A stretch of DNA of 64,000 nucleotides, taken from NCBI RefSeq assembly GCF_027409185.1, contig NC_084466.1:72522501-72586500 (forward strand), in the 5' to 3' direction. Position 1 is the stretch's first letter. Every line of letters begins with the position of its first letter. A program made the translations under genes and the position numbers. Shown here in pieces: positions 1-13,014 of this stretch. The notes beneath the pieces were generated by a model. It was not told the origin of the DNA. It did no database searches and saw only the letters and a list, made by a program, of their open reading frames with translations. Source of the DNA: Cynocephalus volans. Its lineage: Eukaryota > Chordata > Mammalia > Dermoptera > Cynocephalidae.

Positions 1-1027
1 TTATGAATGGTAAATATATATTCCTGAAAAACTTCAAATTTTACAAAATTATGAAAATTAATAGGGGATAGAAAAAAGAAGGATTAGAGTGGAATTACTC
101 AAAATATATTCAATCAGAATACTAATAAAAACTTTCATAAACTCAAAAAATATTAGCAGACATTTAAATCTCCATGAATAGTGCACTACCTTCAGAGACT
201 TTAAAGTCTGCATTCTTAATCCCAAGGGTAAATGTTTCCACTTTCCTGTAGACCCTTGATGGCAGTCGCTTGGTTTATTGGCAGACGATCTCTTACCTTC
301 TGCTCTTGCACAATTCCTAATCACTCAGCAGCACAAGATCAAGCTGATATTTAAAATCAGAAATCGGGTTATGTCATTCCCTCACTCAAAGTCCTTCTAT
401 AACTGCTTATTATGCTTAGAATAAATTACAAAGGCCTTACCTGAGTCCTCTGGCTACTGCCTAGTTCTGCAGACCCTACTCACTATACTCCAGCCAACCA
501 GTCCTCTGTCATATCTTAAAATGCATCATGTTCCCCTTACTTCATGGTTTTCTCACTTTCTGTTTTTGTTTTTTTTTTAAACATGGTCTGCTCTGCATTC
601 CTTCACACAGCTAACATTTTATCATAACTCCTGCCTTAGTCAGCGACCCCTGTTCACTGACCTAATGTAATATGTTAGTGAATAAAACAGACAAAAAAAT
701 TTTGACTAAGTAACAAAAAACTTTCCTGTTAAATCTTTATCTATACTTTCCTTATATTATAGTGTTCTTCTATGTTCATACATGGTCTTTGAGTGAAAAA
801 TTGCCTGAGGCCATATGCGTGAGTGTAATTTTATTCCTTTCTACATTTAAATAATTTTATTAAGATAGAAAATTCTAGCTTCAAAGTCCTGGGGTTTTTT
901 TCTTCCCTGTGTTCAAAGAAATACCTCATTACATTCTTGCCTCCAAGTTTGCTGTTGAGAGGTCTGAAGCTGACTCCTTATCCTTTTTATGTATTGGACT
1001 CCCCAAACTATCACCATACAATCTTCT

Positions 1028-1211
1028 TTTTTTTTTTTTTTTTGTCTTTTTGTGACCGATAAGGGGATCGCAACCCTTGGCTTGGTGTCGCCCGCACTGC
1101 ACTCAGCCAGTGAGCGCACCGGCCATTCCTATATAGGATCTGAACCCGCGGCGGGAGCGCTGCTGCGCTCCCAAGCGCTGCACTCTCCCGAGTGCGCCAC
1201 AGGGCCGGCCC
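1028..1211 (-). mobile_element. CYN-type tRNA-Ile SINE, long dimeric form
   Basis: The poly(T) at 1028-1042 is the antisense A-tail. The minus strand then reads as two tandem tRNA-like units, each with box-A and box-B-like sequence. The TSD is 17 bp: tcaccatacaatcttct at 1011-1027 and tcaccgtacaatcttct at 1212-1228, with one mismatch. On the minus strand the insertion point reads TT/AGAAGA, an L1-endonuclease type site. Unlike the other three copies in this window, it keeps the 3' half of the second tRNA unit (plus coordinates about 1050-1100). The family name is from memory of colugo CYN SINEs. Confidence 0.85.
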
Positions 1212-3013
1212 TCACCGTACAATCTTCTAATAAAGCAAAGGTAAGTTTATTAGAGCTCACAACAGTAAAGAAGAGCATCACCTTGATTGAGTCTCACAGT
1301 GTCACTGAATGGGACAGTCAGGGTAGGATGCTTATAGGAACTTCTGACCTAGGTTCAGGTGTTTTAAGGTGGATTTTTCAAGATGGGAAGATGATTGGGA
1401 TGGGACAGTATTTGTGACTTCATAGTTTAGGCTTGGTGGATTCAACAAGGTGAGAGTTTTGAAGAGTCTTTATAGTAAGCTGTTGTTTAGCAAGGTAGCT
1501 GCTTGCCCAGGTGAGCAAAATGTTATCTCAGATAAATAGATATGCAGGAATTTACTTATGTGAACAGTGAAATACTGAAGTAATTTATTAATTTATAGTC
1601 TTATTTTTTCCTGGGCAAAGTTTTTCTAGTACTATCAACTAATTAATATTGACATAGCTCTTCCTAATAAGACATATGGTTGCAGTTCTCGTAGGGGGTA
1701 TGCCTTTTCCCCCATTTTCTAGAACTTTTCTGACTATAGGGGTGTTGTTCTTACATATCCTGTGTGGCAATATGGATTCTTTCATTCTGAGGTCTTATAT
1801 AACTTTTTATAATTATGAAAATTGTTATTACTAGTAAAAATATTTCCTGTACTCCACTGTTTAATTTTTTCTTTCTGTGACTGTTTTTGTGTTTCTATTC
1901 TCTATCTCTATTAACTTTTATATTTTACAAACTGAGAGAGTTTCATGACTAGTTCATTGATTCATTCTACTGTTGTCCTACCAGTATCTTCAGTTACTTC
2001 CTCATGAATTTCTTACTCTTGAGTTTTTCTCTCATCCCCTTTTATAATTATGTAGAGATTAATATGCATATTTTAATTTCCTGCTATCTGGTGCATTAAC
2101 CCTTAACTTCTATTTCAGGGTGTTCAAATTGATTTCCCAGGCTATCTTATGAGTTTTCCTCTGTGCTCATATTCACCTGGAAATACCAGCAAATGACTAA
2201 AATCTTATGCCCTTCTGAAGGTTTTAGGCAGTGGAAATGAGAAACATGTTCCAGAGCTGTGAGCTGTATATGTGCTGATTTACAATTACACCTGTAGTCC
2301 CTCATACAGCTGTCCAAAGCTTGGTGGTAAAGATGTGCAGTGAAGAAAAACAGGTGAAAAATGAAAGCACTTTGGACAGGCTATTTGATAGCTTAGTAGC
2401 TATTCACTGGAATTGCTAAACTAATTTTAGGAAAGTGGTTAAAACCATTTGGCCCCATTTATTGTTTTCCTTTATCTAAAATGGCTGTGGAAAAACTTTA
2501 TAAGTATAGTCATTAATTTATTGATTCATCAACAAATTTTGGGCCCTGGTGCAAAACTGTAAAAGTCAAATCTCTTTTTACGGATCAGTAAGAAATGTTG
2601 TAAATCTAAGGATCCACAGTGTTTATGAAGATGCATAAAAAGGGCCATATAACCCTGTCTTGAGAGGAAGGGAAGAAAAATCCTCAGAGGCTATGGTACT
2701 TCACATAAGGTTTTACAACTTGGCAGGAGTTGCTTGAGGCTCAAGGGGAGGAAAGTTATTAAAGTTGTAACGAGCAATTTGAGAAAAGGCTTAGAGTTAT
2801 AGCAGCCAAGTAGTTTGGTATTCTTGTCTGTGTAAAATGAGGTTTGCCAGGAGCAGTCATGGAGGCCAGATCATGGAGGGACCAGAATTCCATAACAAGT
2901 TGAGCGTTTTTCCTGTGAATGGTTAAAGGCTTTTTATGTAGTCAGATTTGCATTTTAGAAAGATTAGGTATGAGGCATTGTGGAGGATAAATAGGAAGGA
3001 TGCAAGAATAATG

Positions 3014-3095
3014 CAAGGGTATTTCAAAAAGTTCATGGACAGATGTGTATTATCTTTTAATTCTATTTTTCCACAGGTTTTATGAAGTACTCTCA
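3014..3095. mobile_element. Palindromic mariner-like MITE, copy A
   Basis: This is an 82-bp near-palindrome. The left end (caagggtatttcaaaaagtt) is the approximate inverse complement of the right end (ctctca preceded by atgaagta). A TA follows it at 3096-3097, and a TG (a possible decayed TA) precedes it. A second copy is at 38791-38873. The structure fits a Tc1/mariner MITE; I am not sure of the family name. Confidence 0.6.
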
Positions 3096-5712
3096 TACCA
3101 GTGAAATTATTTCGAAGGATATTATTGTAGTGCATGTAAAAGATGAGGAGATAAACTAAATCAACGTTGCAGAGAGGAGATGCTATTAAGCAATTGAGGT
3201 GTCCAGTAGAACATTAGAAATGATTCTTAATATTATTTAGTTTGGGTTAATTTAAATTTAAATAGCCACATGTGACTAATAGCTACTGTATTGGACAAAA
3301 TATGTCCAGAACTTAAGAGAGAGTTGTTGTCCGGCAACATAGATTTTACATCATATTCTAAAATATATGTGTTAGGTCTCATGGAACCTTTTAAATAACA
3401 AGTAGTGCATAAGAATCGAGACAGTGATAGATGAAGAAAAAAGCAGACCCAAGTTGGTAATAGCAACACTTCCACTTTGGACAGAAGTGAAGGAATCCTC
3501 ATGAAATACTGAGAGTAAGGTAGTGATGAGGTCGGAGGTCAGGCATTAGAGAAGAGTGCTGTAGAACCCAGTGCAGGTCGGAGGCTTTGGACACTGGAGG
3601 CTGCTAAAAACTCAATTACTCACATTATAAGACCTGAAAAATGCTAAATGTATCTGGTAACTAGCAGGACACTCTTAAGAAAAACATTCTATTCATGATG
3701 AGGGTAAACACCATGTTAGAGAGAATAAATGAGTAAATGGGAGATGAGCTTGAAGTTTGTAAAATAAGCTCAAAGATAGGAGAGAGAGGATTGCCAAAGA
3801 TAATTAGAAATAAAAAATTTAACTGTGTAAATTAAGTATATTTGTGGCTTGAAGGAAAGGAGTTGGTTTGCAGAAAGAGGTTTCAGACATGAAGGAAAGA
3901 GAAGACTGATGTAGAATTTTTGAAACATGAGAATGAATGGAAGCTCAGGCAGCCAGATTAGTTTCTGGGGTAGGGAGAGGACATCTTTTCCTTTGAAATT
4001 GGAAGGAAAAAAGAAATAGATTAGTGCACATGTCCTAACTCTTAGGGTAGAGATTCGAACTTTAACTGTACATATATTTTCTAAAACATGTGTGTTCTAA
4101 ATCCCATGAAATAAAAATTCAGCTAAATAAAAATTTTTGCCCTGCATATACCATTCTCCTTGACATGTGCATTTTAAAAATGGGAGTATTTGGTGTTTAG
4201 TTTTAAGTTTGGTGCTTGTTAAATCCTAAAGGGCTTCAATTTTTAAAGTAAGTATAATCTCTTTTTTTTTCTCTAAAATCCTAGGTTGTCATAATATTTT
4301 AGTTAGCGAAGTGGTTTTTTGTTGATTGTGAGTAGTATAACCGTATCTTCTTGGAATTTTTTTTTTTACAAAAACATTCCTAAAACTTTTTAAAGGAATT
4401 TAGTAGTTCATTGTGTTTTTTCAACATCCAAACAAGAGAAAAATTGGGGCAGTTAATATTTGGTCAGACTAGGTCACAAAACATTTCAGTCAATTTGTGG
4501 CATTTTTGTATAAGACTTGCAACTACTAAAACATAGATATAGTTTCCTGTGTAAGGAAATTGGAGAAGGATCTGGAATTCAGAGTGGTAGCAAAATAAAG
4601 CACATTATGCCTTTATGTGCATTATATGTTATGCCGAGATTATTGAGATAATATACTATAAGAGTAGCAAGAAAAAAGTCTAAATTGTATTGAGTGTAAA
4701 TGAGTTAGCTAGACAACTTATTTCATATCAGATTCCAGAAAACATATAAATGAAACTTAGGTAAGTGTAGTAGTATCTTAACAACAAAGAGAAGTCTTTG
4801 TTTCTCACTGTCATGAGATCACACCTATAAACACATATCTTTTGACACTAATCCAGGGATGAAAAAAAATAGATGTTTTGGGGAAATTTATTTTACCTCC
4901 CGCAATGTGTACTCTAAAGAGTGGAGATTTCTGTATATTTTCTTTCCTTTGTGTTCTTTGGAACTTAAATTCACTGTTCTTAACACTGCACAACTATGTC
5001 TATCCTTTAGGGAATATTCCTTCAGATACATATAAATATTTAAAACATTTTGTTTTCTTGTGTTCTCATATATCTTTATATTGCTTTGATAATTGTGGTT
5101 CTCTTATTTAGTCACAATTTTAAAAATTATTTTGTGATCAATGTCAAGCTCTCTTCACTTTTTTTAATCCCCAACACATTTAGAGAAAATAAATTTTAGA
5201 TCATTTAAAAGGTCACATCTCAGAATTTTTTTTCCATCACTCCCGTCTCTTTTCTGAGTCTTCAAAACATACCTTGATGACGCAGTCACTTGACTTCTGG
5301 TTTACATGTTATAAAGGGAGTTTTGAAATGAAAGGATTCGTTAAATTCTGTGATCTTGAACAAATATTTTTTCCTTCAGAAAGTTTGTTCTGAAAGTGCA
5401 AGACCAGAAGCAGCTTTTTATTTTGACATTTTAGGTCAAGGTATTTGCTATATCAAGTCTCCTGTTCTTTTACAGACTTTCCATCCAGTCAATTCTGTAG
5501 TTGCTGATAAGCGTGTTAGCTCAGGAACTCCATCAGTTTTATCAGCATTTCCACTTGCTATTGCATTAATATATCAGAGCTTTAAAATGTTACACTTGAT
5601 TTTTTGTCTTTCTATTAGGATCCCTGCATCCATCTCAAGTAATCAAGGACAAGTCTATGTACTGAAACATTATGTAATCTTCCTTACTCTTTTAAGGTTT
5701 TAGCTATCAGGG

Positions 5713-5716
<4 letters not shown>

Positions 5717-5761
<45 letters not shown>
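5717..5761. repeat. (CT)n microsatellite
   Basis: An uninterrupted CT dinucleotide run of 45 bp. Confidence 0.97.
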
Positions 5762-5765
<4 letters not shown>

Positions 5766-8681
5766 ATCTTTGATTCTTCTCACCCATTCCTTGGTAAGTG
5801 CTGATTTTCTCACTGTATGGATAGAGAAATAGGTTACCTATTGTAATGTCTCATGCCCAGTTCACCTCTTAAATACAGTGTTGACTAGAGTAAGTCTTTC
5901 TTTCAAAGTATTATCATTCTTTTTAAAACATGCATATGTAGTTTGCACTTATGAAAGTTTTCTAGGTAAAATAAAATAGATTTTAATAAGTCTAATTTTT
6001 CCTTATCTGCCATCTTCCCCCTAGTTCTTCAGTACTTTCTGTTCTGTCCACAATCCCTTATTGCCACTGACATCTGTACTTTGAAAATGAGAAGTAAAAT
6101 GCTATTTCCTATCCAATTCTTTATTTGATCGCATTATTAAGTAAATGAACTAAATGAAATAAAACATAGTTTTTACATTCTCTAGGCTGATTTCGATTCT
6201 TGATTGAATCATAATTGACATAAATTTCTGATGTGATGTGTATGTGTCTGTGAGTGTGTGCATATTTTTATACATTCAAAAACTTATCTGAAGCAAAAAC
6301 TGTTTTGGGTAGGAAACCTTGAATTCAACTCTAAAAGAAAAATTTATATATTTTCCAAGAGTCATGGGTAAGAGCAAAGTAATATGATAGAGAAGTGTGT
6401 ATACTGCTGAAATAGAATATAAATGCCAGTTATTGTTACCATGAACCATTTAAACTATAGTCCTGATATGAAGTAAAGGCCGTGGCATTGATCCCACACA
6501 CTCTTATAGATGCTGATGTGAAGCTGAGAAAGAGACACTGGGAAGTCGGTGACAGCTGACTTTCTAAGGCAAATATTTTAATGTTATCACTAATGAATAA
6601 ATGGGCATTCAGGATTAGGTAATCAAAATCAGATAGTATCATAATGATCTTGATTATTGAAGTTTTATTTATACTGGAGTAATATTAAATTCTTTTTCTT
6701 TTTCAATAATATAAAATGCTATTCCTGTTATTCTAGAATGAGTTAAAGCTTCTCCCAAATATTGAAATTTTAATCAGCCTTCAAGCAAATAATTTGCACA
6801 TCTAAAATTAGTATATTTTGAATACTCGTTTTCTTAGTCTATAAAGTACCTTACTTAACAAAATACTAAGTCTAACGTGCCAAAGAGGAACAAACTACCT
6901 AGGTATTTGAGAAATCATGATGAATAATCTGGATGTCAAAGAGCAAAACTTAGCTATTTGATAACTGAAATTACTAATAAATTGAGATAGCATGCAAACA
7001 ACTTATAATTTCCCAAACTGAAAATATTATATTAAATGTAATCACATTTGTTAATGCAGTGCATGTTTAATCTACAGTTAAAACATTATTAAAATCAAGT
7101 TAATTTATTCATAAAATGATTAGGTCTAAGAAGGGCAATTAAAATGAATATGCATTGTTAGATACTTAGAATAACCTATTTATTTTAATTTTACATAGCA
7201 AACATGTAAAGAAACATGTGACTTTAATTTAAATAACATAGAATAAAATAGCTCAGATAAGAAGTGTGAAATGGGTAACTAACAGCAATAAAAAATTGTG
7301 TTTAAAATGTTATACTTTTTTCTGCAAATTTATATCTACAGAGTGACACTAAATCAATATAGCTTTCAGCAACTTTGTTATTTATTTAGTTTAAGATGAT
7401 CTTTTATTTATTTGAAATAATTTTCTCATCTTCAGGGATATCATTAGTGTAACATCCAAATAATAATAAATTTTGCAGTGAATACATTCCTGCCTTGTGG
7501 TTTATTCATGATACAAAGTATTAAGAAAATAGCGTTTTTAAAATAAACTCTCTATTTAATTTTTTCCAAATACTTCTTTTGGAAATTGAATTGCTTAGAC
7601 TCATCTTGATGATTTGTATTGTCAAAAGACAAAATTACAACAAATTTAATTTAGAAATCTTTAATTGATTTTTGTTTGTGACTCTAGAATTGGGTAACAC
7701 CTCATTCTGTAAAATAGAATGAGTGTTCTGATGAGCTGAGCAGAGGAGGTTGGCTTTATAAGACAGGAAAAAGCTGAGGAAAGCAGTAACAGAGAACAAA
7801 AGGCAGGCTGATTGTTTCAAAGTTACTTCCCTTGTAAAGGTTAAAGCAGAGAGGACTTCCTTATCATGCCAGCTAAAACTGTCTTGTTTGGGGACTTGGC
7901 ATTATCTCTCTTTCTCCCCTGGTTTCTTGGAAGCTCAGATAAAAAACTTAATTTTGCCTTAGTGGCATGGAATTTCAGCAAGGAATAATTCCATTTTGAT
8001 TTGGTTTGGTCTGTATAGACTCCTATAAATTTACTTTAATAATAGCACTAGGAATTCACTTACAAAGGGAAAAAGTAAAATTATGTTCATCAGGCTCAGC
8101 GTGATATTTGATTGACAGTGTCATTAATTCCCATTAATGTTGATGCCAGTATTTATTAAGAACAGAATATATGACAGATGAAAAATATTTTGCCAAGATA
8201 ATGGTATTCCATAATCTCTATAGCATCTCCGTGATAAGCAAAATTGACAGTAAGTGATATATATAAACATCCCCAGTCCGGTACTGGGATCTCAAAAATA
8301 CAGCCTCTGATTTTCAAAGTGCTTTGCTAAAACCTATATATATTTATGATAAATTTTTGAAATAATTTCTAAAACTCTACAGGTACATTCTGTGATAAAT
8401 GTCACTTTTAGATAACTTTTTAGATAACTGTCCAAATACTAATATGTTTCTATTCCTCATAGATTAAGACTTTGGAATTTGTGTTTTCAGATAACTGAAT
8501 AATTATGGAGTCTAATTTCATTGTCTTTAAAATAAACTTAACTTTTATTAGTTAATAGTAATGGTATTGTTATCATTGATATTATTGTGAGTTGGAAAAA
8601 ATATGAGCATAAAAATTTTAAAAGCATATTAACACTAATCTTTCTATTTTTTGTTTGTACTTTCAGAGACAAGGAAATAGC

Positions 8682-8690
8682 ATGGCATAA
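8682..8690 (+). promoter_or_regulatory. Two-codon upstream ORF (Met-Ala-stop) in TRPC4 5' leader
   Basis: ATG GCA TAA lies within the 27-nt untranslated part of the exon. Its context has A at -3 (8679) and G at +4 (8685), i.e. strong Kozak. The TAA is followed by only three bases before the main ATG at 8694, which has the same kind of context (A at -3, G at +4). The two ATGs are in the same frame, 12 nt apart. Minimal uORFs of this type are known in general to reduce downstream initiation; an effect here is inferred. Confidence 0.7.
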
Positions 8691-8693
8691 AAC

Positions 8694-9071
8694 ATGGCTC
8701 AGTTCTATTACAAAAGAAATGTTAATGCCCCCTACAGAGATCGCATCCCTCTGAGGATAGTACGAGCAGAATCAGAACTCTCACCGTCAGAAAAAGCCTA
8801 CTTGAATGCTGTGGAAAAGGGAGATTATGCAAGTGTCAAGAAATCCCTAGAGGAAGCTGAAATTTATTTTAAAATCAACATTAATTGCATTGATCCTCTT
8901 GGAAGAACTGCTCTCCTCATTGCAATTGAAAATGAGAACTTGGAGCTCATTGAACTACTCTTAAGCTTTAATGTCTATGTCGGAGATGCTCTCTTACATG
9001 CTATCAGAAAAGAAGTTGTGGGAGCTGTGGAGCTGTTATTGAACCACAAAAAGCCAAGCGGAGAAAAACAG
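8694..9071 (+). CDS. TRPC4: TRPC4 first coding exon, codons 1-126
   Basis: TRPC4 forms homo- or heterotetrameric receptor-operated Ca2+-permeable cation channels in the plasma membrane, downstream of Gq/Gi-coupled receptors. This exon (8667-9071 including 27 nt of 5' UTR) encodes the cytosolic N-terminus. The motif [15 protein letters not shown] distinguishes TRPC4 from its close paralogue TRPC5. Ankyrin-type helices cover about residues 29-60, 69-93 ([19 protein letters not shown]) and 97-118 ([20 protein letters not shown]). The start is set by an in-frame TAA at 8688-8690 just upstream, leaving ATG 8694 as the first possible initiator of the long frame. The acceptor is tttcag/agac and the donor is acag/gtacat, which lacks the usual G at +5. 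The junction is phase 0 after Gln126. Reading into the intron would add 21 codons and then stop at 9135-9137. Confidence 0.97.
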
Positions 9072-9124
9072 GTACATGCAATAATACAGTTCTTAATTTA
9101 TTTTGCCTGCAAACTAGGTTTCTT

Positions 9125-9214
9125 TAAAATTCCCTGAAATTTTAAGAAACATAAGCATCAAATTTGTTAAAATTGTTAAAATTCCCTGAAATTTTAAGAA
9201 ATATAAGCATCAAA
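9125..9214. repeat. 52-bp tandem duplication next to exon 2 donor
   Basis: About 38 bp containing attccctgaaattttaagaa recur at a 52-bp offset (first at 9129, again at 9181). The copies differ by a C/T substitution and small changes at the edges. The duplication starts about 55 bp inside the intron and includes the stop that would end an intron-retained reading frame. Confidence 0.9.
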
Positions 9215-12200
9215 ATTAGAACTATCATAACAGAAAACTACTGTTACGTATACCCTTCACGTCCCACAACAGTCACCTTAATTGTGCTTCCTGCCCTGGC
9301 CAACCATACAAATTATGAGAACTAAAGCAAAACAAAGCAGCCTATGTGGACTTATAAACTGGAAACATTTCTATGTACTGCTGAACATACTATGTTGTTT
9401 GTGGCTCAATGTGTATGTGTCAGTGTTTTTCCTCTTGACTTTCATTTCCTAATGTTCTACACCATCAGACTGTGAATCACTTTGTTATTTTCCTGCACAA
9501 CCTGCTTTTCTGCTCTGGGCTTCTTCATCTTACTGCAAAAGTGAGTTGTACCATCTACAGTTGATATTGTCCTTTAACAAACTCTAGTGGATTTTTTTAA
9601 ATTGAGAGAGACTCAAAGAAACAAAAAAGATTACTAGAAAATAATTAAACTCTGACTATAGGCTTAACTATATCAATTTACTAATAATGGCAAAAGTGTA
9701 GCTATATCTTACTGCCATCAATAGAAAATAAACTAAAACAATACACAATTATACATACAATGTGTGTTTTTCTATCTCCCTGTCTTTTACCAGTAAGGAA
9801 TTTTAAAAAATCACAGATAGGAATGAATAAGGGGTCTGTTTTCACTTGTCTCGATCCTTCCCTTTATTGTTGCCCTGGATCTGGACTGTGTATTTGATCC
9901 TTTTTCACTCTCAACTCTTCACTTCCCAGCATCAAGGCTAATTGACTAATTGCAAAAACACTGCAAATGCTGCAGCGGCTCAAAATCTGTCTTTTAAAGT
10001 AATGTATCATACCACAGCTCTAGCAATTTCTGCCCTATATGAAAATACACAAATCTCTATCTCTGCAAATGATAGAATGTTAGGAGGTGTGACATTCTTT
10101 TAAAGCAAGCGCTGCTGTCGCTATTATCTTTGCTTTACTGGAGGACTTTTATCTGAATCCTTGTTATTATTAGGAAGAGAACTTCCTAGCTGAGCGTCTC
10201 CCTGTCTGCTCAGAAGCCTGTGTTCTATGGTGCATTTTTATGTCTCACCTCCCATCACCCCTTGCCCTTACCTGAATAGAAAGTTTGATAAAACAACACT
10301 CTACAGTAACAATATTTCTCTGCTTGTTGCTTTGCTGGCTTGTTGCTGCTTGCTTCATATACAGGTGTTTGTAGGTTACCTTCTTATCATATTGGTAAAA
10401 CTTTACCGGGAGGAAAATCTGTTTGTTTCGTGTATCTTTTCAAACTTGAACAGATCTACATTTTAAAAGACAGGTAATAATAATATCTAACAACATATTT
10501 TATGTTATATCCCAGTTTTTCACCACGAAGGAGGTGCAGAACATTTAGACAGGAATGAGTAAGTCTGCTTTGATCTGTATAATTTTAGGTGCTACTACCT
10601 CGGTCACCTTGTGATTTTGAAATTCCTTCTACAATCATACCCCTGAGGTATTTGCGTTTTCTAATAGCAATTATATTATATTGTACACCCTCTTATTTTA
10701 GATCTATACAAGGCAACCATAAGACAGATGTCGTGACTGTGGTATGGATTATTTTAGATGGCAGCGAGTCTATAGAACAAAACTTCCATTAAATGTTTCT
10801 CATGTTTATTACTAAAAGCCTTCTTCGTTCTATTTTGTATACAACATTGGACATACATTTCAATGTCTCTTTAGTCAATGACATTTGTGCTGACCGGAGT
10901 AATTTGGTGTCTGGAAAAGATATCTGCTATTATGAGAGTGTTTGCTGGAAGATGTTCAACTTCTGGGCTAAAGTCTAGTCTCACAAGTAGGTCCTGGCTC
11001 CTTCGAGGCACTTGATCTGGACTATGATTATTAATAAAAGGCAGTAAAGGTTTGCAGTCTGCCAGGAGTCTGACATAGCCCAGGCCATATGTTTCTGGAA
11101 GATTTCTCTTGTATCAGTCTTCTGGCCAAGAATTCCTTTTCTATTTGTACATTCTAGAATACCTCCTCAGTGAAGGCACTGAGAACAAACACAAATTGTA
11201 TCTTTTTGTTTAACTTTATAATTTTGAAAGAGCAATTCCAATCTACCTCAGAGTTCCTGGTATCTTGTACAATAAAAGTGAAGTTTTAACAATGTGCAAT
11301 GTGCACAACACAACACACAAAAGATGTCCTCAGGGCTTGGACAGTCAAACCCCATTTGACTTTGGCTGCTTATCTGGGATTTCCTAAGGTAATATATATC
11401 CTAAGCATATTTTAGAAACAGTTTCCATAAATCAATATGTTGTAGGTAGCAATTATGTTTTTGTCAGGACTTTTTTCTCTCAAAAGGTATAATTCCTTAG
11501 ACAATTCTTGTGATTGTTGCAAGCCGTTTTGTGTATTATAATTCACCTGATTTCCAGACTCATGGTTATCTCCAAAGACTCTGTAATCCATTGCTTCTAA
11601 TTTCATTGAGGTCATTGAAGCAAAGAGTTAAAACCTGAAACTGATAATATCCAGCTGGGCAAAATAAACGTAACATCCTAAAATGAGTCAGGAGAGAGGA
11701 TCTAATATAAAAATCATACAAATCTGACTATTAAAGCACATACTAAGATTCTAAAATGTAATGAATGTGGACTAGAATTACATTCTTTAACAATTTTGTC
11801 ACATATTAAGTTTTTCCTCTGGAAGAAGATGCAGTATTCAATGACATCCTTGAACCCTGGGGGCTGTGAGGTTTCAGATGAATTTGGGTACTCTTCAAGC
11901 ACGTTCACCAGGGAGCAATTTTTGGATGCCTGCTATGCCGGGCCTTTTGCTGGGAGCTCAGGAGGAGACATTACTCCCGTCCTCTAGAGGCTTAAGGTCT
12001 AAGTGTCTAGAGAAACAGGAAAAATATCACGGGGATATGAATAAAGGTGGTCACAGTTGAAAAGATGCAGAAAAAAAACTAAATCCTCAGATAATTATGA
12101 AGTTAAATGGACTGTATTTGGTAAGTACAAAATATTACTGACTAGAGGGCATGAGAATAGAAGGGCTTGAAGGGAAAAGAAGAAAACTATTTAAGGGTTT

Positions 12201-13014
12201 ATACTTTGAAAAATTGAACTTCATTAACTGAGACAGACTATGAGGAAAGATTTATAGGACCAGATTGGACACGTTCAGTTTTTGATTCATTGATAGTGAT
12301 ATCTAGTATTTAATTAGAAATGCTGGACTTAGGAATGAGGTCTGGGATTGGTCTATACTCGTGGGTGACAGTGAGGACACGGAAGCTAATAAAGACACCT
12401 GCCTTTCTGTGGCTCTGACACTGATTTTCTCTTCCTGCACTTATACTTTGTTTAAATATTTGTGATTTTTGGCATATTAAGTGATTTTCTCAATTCAGCC
12501 TTTAATGAAAAGATAAAAGTTTTGCCAAATAAACAGGTGGACACAGATTATTAAATATTCTCTTCTGTATTTAATGTAGACCTTCATAAATCAGGATAGT
12601 GAGTTACTAGATTTTTAAATTTTTATTGTAAAAAAATAAATAAGAGGAGCACTGGGTTTATTTCTTTCATATAGTATACAGCACAGAGAGCCTGTGGTTC
12701 TCTACACTAAGCAGGAAGTTGGAACAGTGTGTATTCTTATTAGGACTACTCCGTTGTTAGAATCATTACACAGATATTCTCTGATGATTTTACTGAACTT
12801 GCCTTTCACCTTCTTAGTACCTTAAATCTCTAGAGGGAATAACAGAATGAATTCGTAGCTTCCTTTTCAGCAAACTGATTGGTTACTTGACTAGTAATTA
12901 TTTCAAGCAGACCTTTCTCTTAGATGTCTTCTAAGGCCAGGTTGAATATTAGTTTTAGCTGCTTCATTAAGTGTTTATCAGAAGTAGAAATTGCCTTTCC
13001 ACTCTTTGCTAGAC

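Larger units (their letters stand above)
1..8666 (+). other. TRPC4: TRPC4 intron 1 (3' part), non-coding
   Basis: This is AT-rich non-coding sequence ending in a good 3' splice site: a pyrimidine-rich run (8641-8663) followed by CAG at 8664-8666. The upstream non-coding exon known for TRPC4 genes is not visible, so this is called as the distal part of the first intron. It contains one CYN-type SINE, one small palindromic MITE and a (CT)n run. Roughly 2800-4000 has the texture of a very diverged old LINE-type or medium-reiterated repeat that I cannot classify. Open frames here are short and lack codon structure; I support no other gene. Confidence 0.8.

Noticed and set aside
989..1417. 142-codon open frame, + strand
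   Set aside because: It reads antisense through the SINE at 1028-1211 and into unrelated intron; the poly-Phe is the A-tail.
8694..9071. TRPC5 instead of TRPC4
   Set aside because: The N-terminus reads [15 protein letters not shown], and many further positions follow TRPC4 rather than TRPC5 in both exons.
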